Below are positions 1-7,426 of a stretch of 64,000 nucleotides of DNA, piece by piece (within the stretch, counting starts at the first letter, position 1; each line of letters begins with the position of its first letter). The notes beneath the pieces are model-generated. The model did not search any database and was not told the DNA's origin. It saw only the letters and a program-made list of their open reading frames with translations. This stretch comes from CAIRDP01 sp037134895 (GTDB lineage: Bacteria; Bacteroidota; Bacteroidia; Bacteroidales; FEN-979): the NCBI GenBank assembly GCA_037134895.1, contig JBAXLI010000003.1, positions 1-64,000 on the forward strand, in the 5' to 3' direction. The translations under genes were made by a program, and so were the position numbers.

Positions 1-195
1 TGTGCTGCAAGCCCTCAATGTAATCGCTCATTATAAATAGGACTGATTAGTTACGGTTTTTGTAATCCTGATTTTCCTTGTAACTTTACCTGATTAAAAG
101 GATAGACCATGTTTAATATTCTATTCGTGGTAACAGCCAAATGGCTATTATTTAAACGTCGGCATACAATTAAAAACAATTATAACTAAAACCTT

Positions 196-1548
196 ATGGG
201 CAGTGCAACTTATGACTTTTTAGCAGATAGTTTTCTACTCAATAAGGACAATATTGAGGATGAATACGCAGACTATACGGTAGATCAAATAGAAGAAGAA
301 TTGCATAAATATCGCCAGCACTGTCTGGATAACTATGACATTCTGACAAAAGAAGTTACTGTAAGGGAATCGAGTTTGAAGGTTTTTTCAAGTATTGAAA
401 AGGTCAGCTTTAATTTACTTATGCAGCCATGCCTCTACCTTGATCAGTTTGTTATTTATGATCCCCTTTTCAAATTCACCGAAACGGAGAGTGAAGTAAG
501 TCGAGTAGCTTCCGAATATTTAGGATTTAAAGAAAAAACATTAAACAAGTCCGAACTAGCCAGGACTTGCTCTTTTCTCAAGAAGATAACCCCAATGATA
601 GCTGCAGATTATGTAAAGATTTTACCTGTAAGCTATCATTTTGAGGCACCAACTAAACCAACCATCAATTTCCCGCAGAACTATTACAACGATATTTTAC
701 CAAAAGAAGTGTTAGAATTCTTCTATAAGCATGTTATTGTAAAATCAATGGTAAAAGAAAATATCGGATGGCGTATTGAGGACACCCTTTATCCAAGTAG
801 AGGTATTCATATCGATTTTGCAGATTATAATACTGAGAGTACTTTTATTTATCATCTATGGGAAATGATTATTGAGTCTGTCAATGAGGAAGATGGTACT
901 GCAATATTCAGACAAACACTTCCAGATACACCTCCTGAAGTTAATTATTTCAAAGCATGGGTTAAGCAATCAGTGAATTCTTCTTCTAAGGCTGTTTTTG
1001 ATAAGGTATATATGGAAAACGTTATCGCATCCGAACTAAATTCAACTTACTTATGTGATAACCTTTTTACTGCAAACCTTCTTACAACCTACTTTGGAGT
1101 AAAGAATTCGATTCAAACTCACACAGTGACTGAGTTATTAAACATGGAATTACCATTTATTTCAGAAATTAATTTGGACGAATTAATGGCCATAAGAACG
1201 CATGAAGAGGATGTATTCACTAATTTCCGCTTAGAACTTGAAAGGCATTTTAGGGATTTAAGGGGTATTTCAAACCCTGAAGAGCTAAAAAGAGCGAAAG
1301 AAAATATACTTCACGAATTAAATGAAGTCCAAGTCAATAAGATTAACCAACAGATAAAATCGGTAGCACGAAATATGAAAATTGATGCAGCACTGATGAC
1401 TGGTGGTCTTGTTGCATCTGCATTGACAGGTGGACTGAGTTTAATTGCCTCTGCAGTCGCGGTAGGTAAGGGATACAAAGACTTTAAGGATTATCAGGAC
1501 AAAGTGAAGCAAAACCCGTCATATCTTTTGTGGAAGGTTCAAAAATAG
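196..1548 (+). CDS. hypothetical protein, 450 aa
   Basis: I do not recognise this protein. It is acidic and mostly helical in appearance. Residues about 345-398 are rich in charged residues and look coiled-coil-like. A glycine/alanine-rich hydrophobic stretch at about 398-424 could be a membrane hairpin or a glycine-zipper segment. A charged tail follows. There is no signal peptide. Base composition is clearly more AT-rich than the biosynthetic cluster downstream, which it shares with the next four genes, so it probably belongs to the same accessory island as the restriction-modification pair. The ATG start at 196 follows an AT-rich leader without a convincing ribosome binding site. A role in defence is possible from context only. 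Confidence 0.6.
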   Translation: MGSATYDFLADSFLLNKDNIEDEYADYTVDQIEEELHKYRQHCLDNYDILTKEVTVRESSLKVFSSIEKVSFNLLMQPCLYLDQFVIYDPLFKFTETESEVSRVASEYLGFKEKTLNKSELARTCSFLKKITPMIAADYVKILPVSYHFEAPTKPTINFPQNYYNDILPKEVLEFFYKHVIVKSMVKENIGWRIEDTLYPSRGIHIDFADYNTESTFIYHLWEMIIESVNEEDGTAIFRQTLPDTPPEVNYFKAWVKQSVNSSSKAVFDKVYMENVIASELNSTYLCDNLFTANLLTTYFGVKNSIQTHTVTELLNMELPFISEINLDELMAIRTHEEDVFTNFRLELERHFRDLRGISNPEELKRAKENILHELNEVQVNKINQQIKSVARNMKIDAALMTGGLVASALTGGLSLIASAVAVGKGYKDFKDYQDKVKQNPSYLLWKVQK

Positions 1549-1622
1549 TTAAACACTTTTGCCAAAAGCCGCTATATTTGATGCTGTGGCTGGCAGCGGA
1601 ACGTTTTGGGCAAGTGTTAATG
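1549..1622. repeat. imperfect palindrome, attC-like in shape
   Basis: About 74 bp between two accessory genes can fold back on itself. TTAAACACTTTTGCC on the left faces GGGCAAGTGTTAA on the right, AAAA faces TTTT, and GCCGCT faces AGCGG, around a loop of about 20 nt. The two-box, bulged layout is like a cassette recombination site, but the right end reads GTTAATG and does not match the integron core GTTRRRY exactly. It could also be a folded transcription terminator for the upstream gene. Confidence 0.35.
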
Positions 1623-1663
1623 AAATCAAGTTTGAGATTTATCTAACAATATAAACAACAATT

Positions 1664-1855
1664 ATGGAAGTAGACTATGACAAAATGCTGGAGTCGTTAT
1701 ATATAACAACTCTTGAAAATATGAAAAAAATGAAGGAAATTTTGGATAAAAAAGCTGATGGAGACACAAGTAAGCATGATGAAGTGATTCAAAAGCTAAA
1801 TGACCAATATAATTCATGTGTCGAACATTTTATGGGGCTATATGGATTTAAGTAA
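1664..1855 (+). CDS. small coiled-coil-like protein, 63 aa
   Basis: A short, highly charged, helical protein with no recognisable family. The start codon lies about 115 bp after the preceding gene and its last 14 bases overlap the start of the next gene, which suggests translational coupling of the two. The overlap and the matching AT-rich composition favour a real gene pair. A small-protein/larger-partner arrangement such as toxin-immunity is conceivable, but nothing in the sequence proves it. Confidence 0.5.
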   Translation: MEVDYDKMLESLYITTLENMKKMKEILDKKADGDTSKHDEVIQKLNDQYNSCVEHFMGLYGFK

Positions 1856-2249
1856 AGAAATTCCATTAGGAGAACTTATTGACAAATTGCAGCTTGCTTT
1901 TACAAATCCTGATGTAAAAACAGAAGTGCTTGATCAAGAATGGTTAGAGAAAAATTTACGATCAGGCATAGACTCGACGGGATTTTGTTTTGCTGCTTGC
2001 CAAGTTATCTATAAGTGTAATGGAAAAAAGGACAAGTGGTTAGTCAAAGTTATAAACAGAATAAAATGGGAACATGGTTCTCATTATTACCTTCAAAATA
2101 AACAAACTAATGAAATTCTGGATATTACGAAGGATCAGTATGTTCAAAAAGGTATCTCAATACCATATGAGTTAGGAAAAAGTGTTGGAATTCGAGGATA
2201 TTCAAAAGGAAGAATTTTGGCAAAACATATTGGAATTTATTTCGAATAA
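1842..2249 (+). CDS. hypothetical protein with possible Cys-His-Asp triad, 135 aa
   Basis: The start was placed at the ATG at 1842, which overlaps the preceding small gene by 14 bases; an upstream alternative start would run further into that gene. The protein has a Cys-rich segment at residues 49-53 (CFAAC), then EHGSHYYL with His78 and His81, then EILDIT with Asp94. The order Cys, His, Asp over about 45 residues is what small papain-like folds show. The text around His and Asp (SHYYL, then ILD) resembles small uncharacterised bacterial proteins often found beside toxins and phage genes; this is a memory-based comparison. Function unknown. Confidence 0.5.
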   Translation: MDLSKEIPLGELIDKLQLAFTNPDVKTEVLDQEWLEKNLRSGIDSTGFCFAACQVIYKCNGKKDKWLVKVINRIKWEHGSHYYLQNKQTNEILDITKDQYVQKGISIPYELGKSVGIRGYSKGRILAKHIGIYFE

Positions 2250-2332
2250 TACCTACCGGCTGGGTGGAAGGCAAAAATTAAACTACTGGAATTTTAATGC
2301 TAGTTTTATTACTGAGATAAAGACAACACTTA

Positions 2333-3052
2333 ATGGAAAGATTATCGACAGAAAAATATCAGAAACTCTTAACAAAAGCAATAAAACACTTTTGGAAAAC
2401 CAGGGACTCTCAAGCAAAAGGACAAAAAAAATCAGATCAGGGAAGCAGAAGTTCAGTCACGGGCGGAAAACAACTTAATGGGTTTATCGAGCTACTGGTT
2501 CAGGTTTCAAAGGACTTAGGTGTTCCTGAATCTTGTATTTATACAAAGGGTAACAATCTGCCTGGGTATTTTCGACCTACCAAGGATTGGGACTTTTTAA
2601 TCATTACACCTAAAAATCAGTTAATTGCTGTCGTGGAACTGAAATCCCAGGTTGGTTCCTTTGGTAATAACTTCAATAACAGAACAGAAGAAGCTCTGGG
2701 GAGTGCGGTTGATTTGTGGACTGCTTTTCGAGAACAGGGATTCGCACAAAAACAGCCTCCGTGGTTAGGTTATCTCATTCTTGTCGAGAAAACTAAAAAG
2801 TCTACAAGTCCGGTTAGACTTCAGGAGCCATACTTCAAAGTACGTCCTGAATTCCAAAATACAAGTTACATCGATAGATATTTAATCCTTTGTCAAAAAC
2901 TTATGCTAGAGAGACATTACTCGTCAACTGCATTAATCTGGACTAATAAAAAAATGGAATTTGATTCTCCTGAGGTCGATATATCCTTTGATTCATTTCT
3001 GTTATCGTTCATGGGTTTTATACAAGGGAAATTGAAAGAGATTAAATTATGA
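2333..3052 (+). CDS. type II restriction endonuclease, XhoI/PaeR7I family
   Basis: This 239-residue protein matches the XhoI/PaeR7I family, which cleaves CTCGAG. The core PD-(D/E)XK nuclease residues are visible: Asp87 in KDWDFLI, then Glu102 and Lys104 in VVELKSQ. The family hallmark FGNNFNNRTEEA follows at about 110-121 and then GSAVDLWTAF. The next gene overlaps it by 4 bases (ATGA) and encodes the matching adenine methyltransferase, so the two form a restriction-modification operon. The recognition site is inferred from family membership. CTCGAG occurs in the window (near 18559, 37186, 42352 and 54755), so host DNA would need methylation for protection. Confidence 0.9.
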   Translation: MERLSTEKYQKLLTKAIKHFWKTRDSQAKGQKKSDQGSRSSVTGGKQLNGFIELLVQVSKDLGVPESCIYTKGNNLPGYFRPTKDWDFLIITPKNQLIAVVELKSQVGSFGNNFNNRTEEALGSAVDLWTAFREQGFAQKQPPWLGYLILVEKTKKSTSPVRLQEPYFKVRPEFQNTSYIDRYLILCQKLMLERHYSSTALIWTNKKMEFDSPEVDISFDSFLLSFMGFIQGKLKEIKL

Positions 3053-4674
3053 TATACGGCAGTCGTTCTAATGGAAATCATCATGGTTTGGTGCTCACAA
3101 AACCATTGGTTGTCGACGTCATGCTCGATCGAATTGGATATATATCATCAACCGATCTTAGAGAAAAGGTAGTTACTGAACCTGCAGCGGGAGATGGCGC
3201 TTTTGCTATTGCTATAATTGATCGTCTCTTTGAATCCTCTAATAACTTCGGCTTTTCTTTTCAGAAAGCGCTATCGAATATTAAGCTTTATGAAATTGAT
3301 AGCAAGATGTCCGAATTACTCACTACTAGGATTAAATCAAGATTAGATGAACTTTCAGTAATCCTGCCAAAAACAATGATTCAAACCACTGACTTTCTCC
3401 TTGCAGAATCAATCCCTTGTGATATAGTTATTGGTAATCCGCCTTATGTCCGCCATGAGAATATACCAGAGAAAGAGAAGTCCATATATAGACAGGTATT
3501 TAGGACATTTACTCACAGGAGTGACTTATATGTTGCCTTTTATGAAAAAAGTCTTCGCCTTCTAAACGAAAATGGAATCCTCTCATTCATATGCTCCAAT
3601 CGTTGGCTAAAAAATCAATACGGTCAAAATCTCAGAGAATTAATAGGCCTAAATTATGCTCTTGATGAGATTATAGATATTGAAGGAACCTGCCCTTTTG
3701 AGGAAGATGTGATTGCTTATCCCGCAATAACCACAATCAGAAAGTCTGACAAAAAGCTACAGGGGAATTATTATCGAATTCACCATATAGATGACTTAAA
3801 TAAAATAGATCATTCAATAATGCCATCCCGAACCCTGAACACTCGTGTAGCGAAAAATTGGTTTTCATATATATCAAATGGGAATAGACATGAAAAATTT
3901 CTCGATTCCATTGAGAACCAGGGCTTCAAAATTGGTATTGGTGTCGCGACGGGTTCTGATAAGGTTTTCATCCGGAATGACTTTAATCGTATTGTAGAAA
4001 ATGAGTTATTACTTCCTATATTAACTTCAAGAGACATTCATGACAACAAATTCGATTGGTCAGGCAAGTTCATTCTAAATCCATTTGCAGAAAACGGTGA
4101 ACTTATCGACCTGGAACAATATCCAAAAGCTAAAAAGTACTTTTACTCTCAAAGAGAAACATTACTCAAAAGACATGTTTCCAAAAAAAATCCGAAGAAA
4201 TGGTATAAGACGATTGATAGAATAACGCCGGATTTGACAAAGAAGGATAAGATAATTTTGCCCGACATTTCAGGTAATACTCATTTGTTCATTGACCAGG
4301 GAAATTACTATCCTCATCATAACTTATATTATATCACAGGAAGATCATACGAAAAACTTGTTTTACTTGCAGCTATTTTAATGTCTGATTTTGTTAAGAG
4401 TCAACTTTGTGAACTTGGGAATAAGATGAATGGAGGATATCCAAGATGGCAAAGCCAAAATCTGAAAAAACTTAGAGTGCCGATTATAGATGCTATTCCT
4501 GAGAGCTCTGCTAAAGAAATTGTACGAGCCTACAATGCCAGAGACTACCCAAAAATAGACACTCTAATAACCCCGGCAAAGATTTCGCATTATGAAACTG
4601 CTTGCGGGCAAACTCGACTTTTCGAGCCGAAACCTCGGAAATATGGTAGCCGTTTCAAATCCCTTTCACCTTGA
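3049..4674 (+). CDS. N6-adenine DNA methyltransferase of the XhoI-like R-M system
   Basis: A 541-residue gamma-class adenine methyltransferase. The SAM-binding motif I is TEPAAGDGAF at about 43-52 and the catalytic motif IV is NPPYVRHE at 130-137. The C-terminal half is a TaqI/Eco57I-like target-recognition region with GYPRWQSQNLKKLRVP near the end. The gene starts inside the stop codon of the endonuclease gene, so expression is coupled. It should methylate the adenine in the same site the partner nuclease cuts. Composition is AT-rich like its neighbours, consistent with horizontal acquisition of the pair. Confidence 0.92.
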   Translation: MIYGSRSNGNHHGLVLTKPLVVDVMLDRIGYISSTDLREKVVTEPAAGDGAFAIAIIDRLFESSNNFGFSFQKALSNIKLYEIDSKMSELLTTRIKSRLDELSVILPKTMIQTTDFLLAESIPCDIVIGNPPYVRHENIPEKEKSIYRQVFRTFTHRSDLYVAFYEKSLRLLNENGILSFICSNRWLKNQYGQNLRELIGLNYALDEIIDIEGTCPFEEDVIAYPAITTIRKSDKKLQGNYYRIHHIDDLNKIDHSIMPSRTLNTRVAKNWFSYISNGNRHEKFLDSIENQGFKIGIGVATGSDKVFIRNDFNRIVENELLLPILTSRDIHDNKFDWSGKFILNPFAENGELIDLEQYPKAKKYFYSQRETLLKRHVSKKNPKKWYKTIDRITPDLTKKDKIILPDISGNTHLFIDQGNYYPHHNLYYITGRSYEKLVLLAAILMSDFVKSQLCELGNKMNGGYPRWQSQNLKKLRVPIIDAIPESSAKEIVRAYNARDYPKIDTLITPAKISHYETACGQTRLFEPKPRKYGSRFKSLSP

Positions 4675-4795
4675 TAGAGAATTTCCAACAACCTGTAAAC
4701 GCTTTATGCTACCAATTTTAAGTAAAATATAATTTTAGGCACTTTATAGATTGACCGTAGAAGAAATTGCATTAATCGTACAATCATAATAAACT

Positions 4796-6445
4796 ATGGC
4801 CCTCCCTATCAACATAAAAGATTTGGTTCACGGAAAGGTTGTGGAATGGGAACGTCTGGAATTTAAGGCTGGCTGGAATCCCGAAGATGTCCTGCATTCG
4901 ATCTGTGCGTTTGCTAACGATTTTAACAATTGGGGTGGCGGGTACATCATTGTGGGTATTGCAACGGTCGATGGGGTGCCTCAGTTCCCTCCGGTTGGAT
5001 TGCCGCTTAATAGTCTCGATGCGATACAGGGTGAACTGATCAACATCTGCTATAAGATTCAACCCAACTACCTGCCCATAATTCAACCGTATAGTCTTGA
5101 TGATCGGCATATCCTGGTCATTTGGGTCCCGGCCGGGGATCTCCGCCCATATTCTGGTCCTTCAACCCTGGGCAACGATTCCCGCAGGCAATATTATATC
5201 CGTGCTGGTTCCCGTAGCATTGTGCCCCACGGTGATAATCTGGCCCGGCTTATTGAGCTCACGGCAAAGGTTCCTTTCGATGATCGTGTAAATCAGCAGG
5301 CCCAGCTCAACGATCTGGATTTGGGTTTAATCCGAGAGTTCCTGCAGGAGGTTGGAAGTGAATTGTTCGACGAGAGTGTGAAGATCCCTTTTCCTGAATT
5401 GTGTCGGCAGATGCAGATTTCCCGGGGCCCGGCCGAGTTTTTAAGGCCGGTGAATGTCGGGCTGATGTTCTTTAACCGGGAGCCTCACAAGTTTTTTAAC
5501 CGTGCCTGGATTGAGTTGGCCATTCATCCTGACGATACGGGCCGCAATTTTATCACCGAAACCTTCAAAGGGCCTCTGCACCATCAAATCCGAAATAGCC
5601 TCGCCTATCTTAAAAAGGAAGTGATCCGTACAGAAGTCCTGAAAATTACAGGCCAGGCCGAAAGTAAAACCATCAGCAATTATCCTTATAATGCACTGGA
5701 GGAAGTGATCAGTAACGCGGTCTATCATAAAAGCTATGCCGAAGAGGCGCCCATCGAAATACAGGTATTCCCCGATAAAATCACCGTGCTGAGCTATCCT
5801 GGCCCCATGCCGCCCATCACAAATATCGATTTACAGCAACGTAGGGTAGTCTCCCGCGCCTACCGTAACCGCCGTATTGGAGATTTCCTCAAAGAACTCG
5901 ATCTCACCGAAGGCAAATCCACCGGATTCCCGATCATTCGCGATGCCTTGGCCGCCAACGGTAGCCCCGAACCGCTATTCTATACCGACAAAGACCAGGT
6001 CCTCTTTATGGTCACCCTCCCCTGTCATCCCGAGCTAGAGGGGACTAAGTCATTAACTAAGATATTAACTAAGACGGGGGCTAAATTAACTAAGCAGCTT
6101 ATTGCACAAATCTTCTCTGAAGGTGTTGATTTGCAAGCATTAAGTGACCTGTTGGAAAGTGATACCAGTGAGGTTGTAAATGAAATAAGGAATAAACTAA
6201 GCGCTCAAAAATTAACTAAGACATTAACTAAGATACTTGTCATCATAGATTATCTGGAAACAGAGAAATCAAGAATTGAACTGTTCGAATTTCTTGGATT
6301 GGAAAATCAAACGCTGAATTTCAAAACCAACATAAAGCCATTGATTGATTGCGGCCTTATCGAAATGACATTACCGGATAAACCTCAAAGTCGCTATCAA
6401 AAATACCGATTGACTGTAAAAGGGAAGAAACTGCTGAAACAATAA
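4796..6445 (+). CDS. AlbA_2 / HATPase_c_4 ATP-binding protein
   Basis: A 549-residue protein of the Schlafen AlbA_2 family. The N-terminal domain has EFKAGWNPEDV (22-32) and AFANDFNNWGGGYIIVGI (39-54), typical of AlbA_2. The middle carries a GHKL-type ATPase module with the N-box in LEEVISNAVYHKSY (301-314) and TEGKSTGFP (371-379). The C-terminus looks like a winged helix. Between residues about 418 and 480 the tripeptide LTK recurs five times (420, 424, 431, 473, 477), encoded by repeated ATTAACTAAG units. These proteins are usually annotated as putative transcriptional regulators and are common in mobile regions. No neighbour identifies a target. Confidence 0.85.
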   Translation: MALPINIKDLVHGKVVEWERLEFKAGWNPEDVLHSICAFANDFNNWGGGYIIVGIATVDGVPQFPPVGLPLNSLDAIQGELINICYKIQPNYLPIIQPYSLDDRHILVIWVPAGDLRPYSGPSTLGNDSRRQYYIRAGSRSIVPHGDNLARLIELTAKVPFDDRVNQQAQLNDLDLGLIREFLQEVGSELFDESVKIPFPELCRQMQISRGPAEFLRPVNVGLMFFNREPHKFFNRAWIELAIHPDDTGRNFITETFKGPLHHQIRNSLAYLKKEVIRTEVLKITGQAESKTISNYPYNALEEVISNAVYHKSYAEEAPIEIQVFPDKITVLSYPGPMPPITNIDLQQRRVVSRAYRNRRIGDFLKELDLTEGKSTGFPIIRDALAANGSPEPLFYTDKDQVLFMVTLPCHPELEGTKSLTKILTKTGAKLTKQLIAQIFSEGVDLQALSDLLESDTSEVVNEIRNKLSAQKLTKTLTKILVIIDYLETEKSRIELFEFLGLENQTLNFKTNIKPLIDCGLIEMTLPDKPQSRYQKYRLTVKGKKLLKQ

Positions 6446-6465
6446 CCTCAGGTACCAGCTTGTTC

Positions 6466-6750
6466 GCTTCAATGCAAATCTCACGTAAGGTATCTCCGTA
6501 AATTCCTAATAATCACCCTGGTTATAAAATATGTGGGACACTGTTCCACATATTTAGTTGGAGTCATTTTTGTTTGCTTCAATGCAAATCTCACCAAAGA
6601 TATCTCCGTAAATTTATAATCCGCAAGGCCATGGCCCTACGGGTGCCGTCATTTTTTTCGATTGTATATCTTCCGGGGCAAAAAAATGACCGGCAGCCTT
6701 GCGTATTAAAATTTACTCCGCTGTGTAGTGCTTACGATTTGCATTTTATG
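6466..6750. repeat. direct repeat plus large imperfect palindrome in a gene-free stretch
   Basis: The gap 6446-6788 holds no convincing gene. A 39-bp unit beginning GCTTCAATGCAAATCTCAC occurs at 6466-6504 and again, with a few changes, at 6576-6614. From the second copy the sequence folds back. TAAATTTATAATCCGCAAGG near 6609-6628 faces CCTTGCGTATTAAAATTTA near 6697-6715, TGCCGTCATTTTTTT (6644-6658) faces AAAAAAATGACCGGCA (6680-6695), and the repeat start is echoed inverted near 6730-6750. The whole looks like a degenerate MITE- or REP-like element with an extra half copy upstream. Confidence 0.55.
6527..6555. other. 12-bp hairpin between the two repeat copies
   Basis: AAATATGTGGGA and TTCCACATATTT can pair (one G-T) around the 5-nt loop CACTG. 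It lies about 80 bp after the stop codon of the AlbA_2 gene and is followed by only a weak T-run, so it may be a terminator or part of the surrounding repeat element. Confidence 0.4.
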
Positions 6751-6788
6751 CACTAAACCATTTGTAACACTTAAAAGCGGAGGTTTGT

Positions 6789-7037
6789 ATGTCAACAACC
6801 ATCAGTCATTCTTCAACTCAGGTAATTCATGATTTAGCCTGTGATTATCATGTCAATGAAAACGGTCAGGTCATCCTGCACCACAACGGCCGGCCGGTCA
6901 AGTGGTCGTCCACAATCAAAATCACCTTGTTTTCCCCAAGTGGTAAAGAGGCCGCAAGGTTCAGGTTCCTCAATATCCATGAGGCCATGAACTTCATCCG
7001 CCTCAATGATCCGCCCAGGTATATGATCTGGGGGTGA
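6789..7037 (+). CDS. small hypothetical protein, 82 aa
   Basis: A short open frame with a good purine-rich ribosome binding site (AAGCGGAGG) seven bases before the ATG, and a strong terminator 24 bases after the stop. Both support a real single-gene transcription unit. The product has alternating polar and hydrophobic residues suggesting beta strands, and no signal peptide or membrane segment. No family was recognised. It sits just downstream of the palindromic repeat element, so a link to a mobile element is possible. Confidence 0.5.
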   Translation: MSTTISHSSTQVIHDLACDYHVNENGQVILHHNGRPVKWSSTIKITLFSPSGKEAARFRFLNIHEAMNFIRLNDPPRYMIWG

Positions 7038-7060
7038 TTTTCCTGGTCATAGTATTTCAG

Positions 7061-7094
7061 GTTTCCCTGCGGGTGCCAAAACCTGCAGGGAAAC
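7061..7094 (+). terminator. rho-independent-like terminator
   Basis: GTTTCCCTGC pairs perfectly with GCAGGGAAAC and the stem continues through GGGT/ACCT (one G-T pair) to a 6-nt loop GCCAAA, giving a 14-bp stem. A T-rich run (TTTCTT) follows. It ends the 82-residue gene. Confidence 0.7.
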
Positions 7095-7270
7095 TTTCTT
7101 CATGGACGAAAGGGAATTTAATAATTCAGATCCAGCAGCCTTTTGACAAACCTGAAAAAGAAAAGTTTTAAACGGAAATATTCCGGAATAGATAATTGTA
7201 AATGCTTGAAAAATGCTTGAAAAAACGAAAACAGCCACTTTACTTTTTATCGTAAGTGGCTGATTCTCTG

Positions 7271-7344
7271 TGACCCCGACAGGATTCAAACCTGTAACCT
7301 TCTGATCCGTAGTCAGATGCTCTATTCAGTTGAGCTACGGGGCC
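7271..7344 (-). tRNA. tRNA-Arg (ACG)
   Basis: Read on the minus strand, the 7-bp acceptor stem GGCCCCG pairs with CGGGGTC (one G-T), with discriminator A. The D stem GCTC/GAGC, anticodon stem TCTGA/TCAGA with loop CTACGGA (anticodon ACG) and T arm ACAGG/CCTGT with loop TTTGAAT are all present. The 3' CCA is not encoded. Length is 74 nt. Confidence 0.95.
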
Positions 7345-7426
7345 AAATGTGGCTGCAAAGGTAGAAATTTCTCGTTAAGCGGCAAAAATAAATTTGATCC
7401 AGGCAGGCGGATGGCTGATTCCCAGA

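Noticed and set aside
109..189. A 26-codon frame upstream of the first gene
   Set aside because: Too short, no ribosome binding site or similarity; the first 195 bases show nothing firm apart from AT-rich leader sequence.
2182..2478. A 98-residue frame overlapping the start of the endonuclease gene
   Set aside because: It overlaps two better-supported genes in other frames, and its product is a low-complexity Lys/Ser/Asn-rich sequence.
6574..6756. A 60-residue open frame in the gap after the AlbA_2 gene
   Set aside because: It lies fully within the palindromic repeat element, has no protein-like character and no ribosome binding site.
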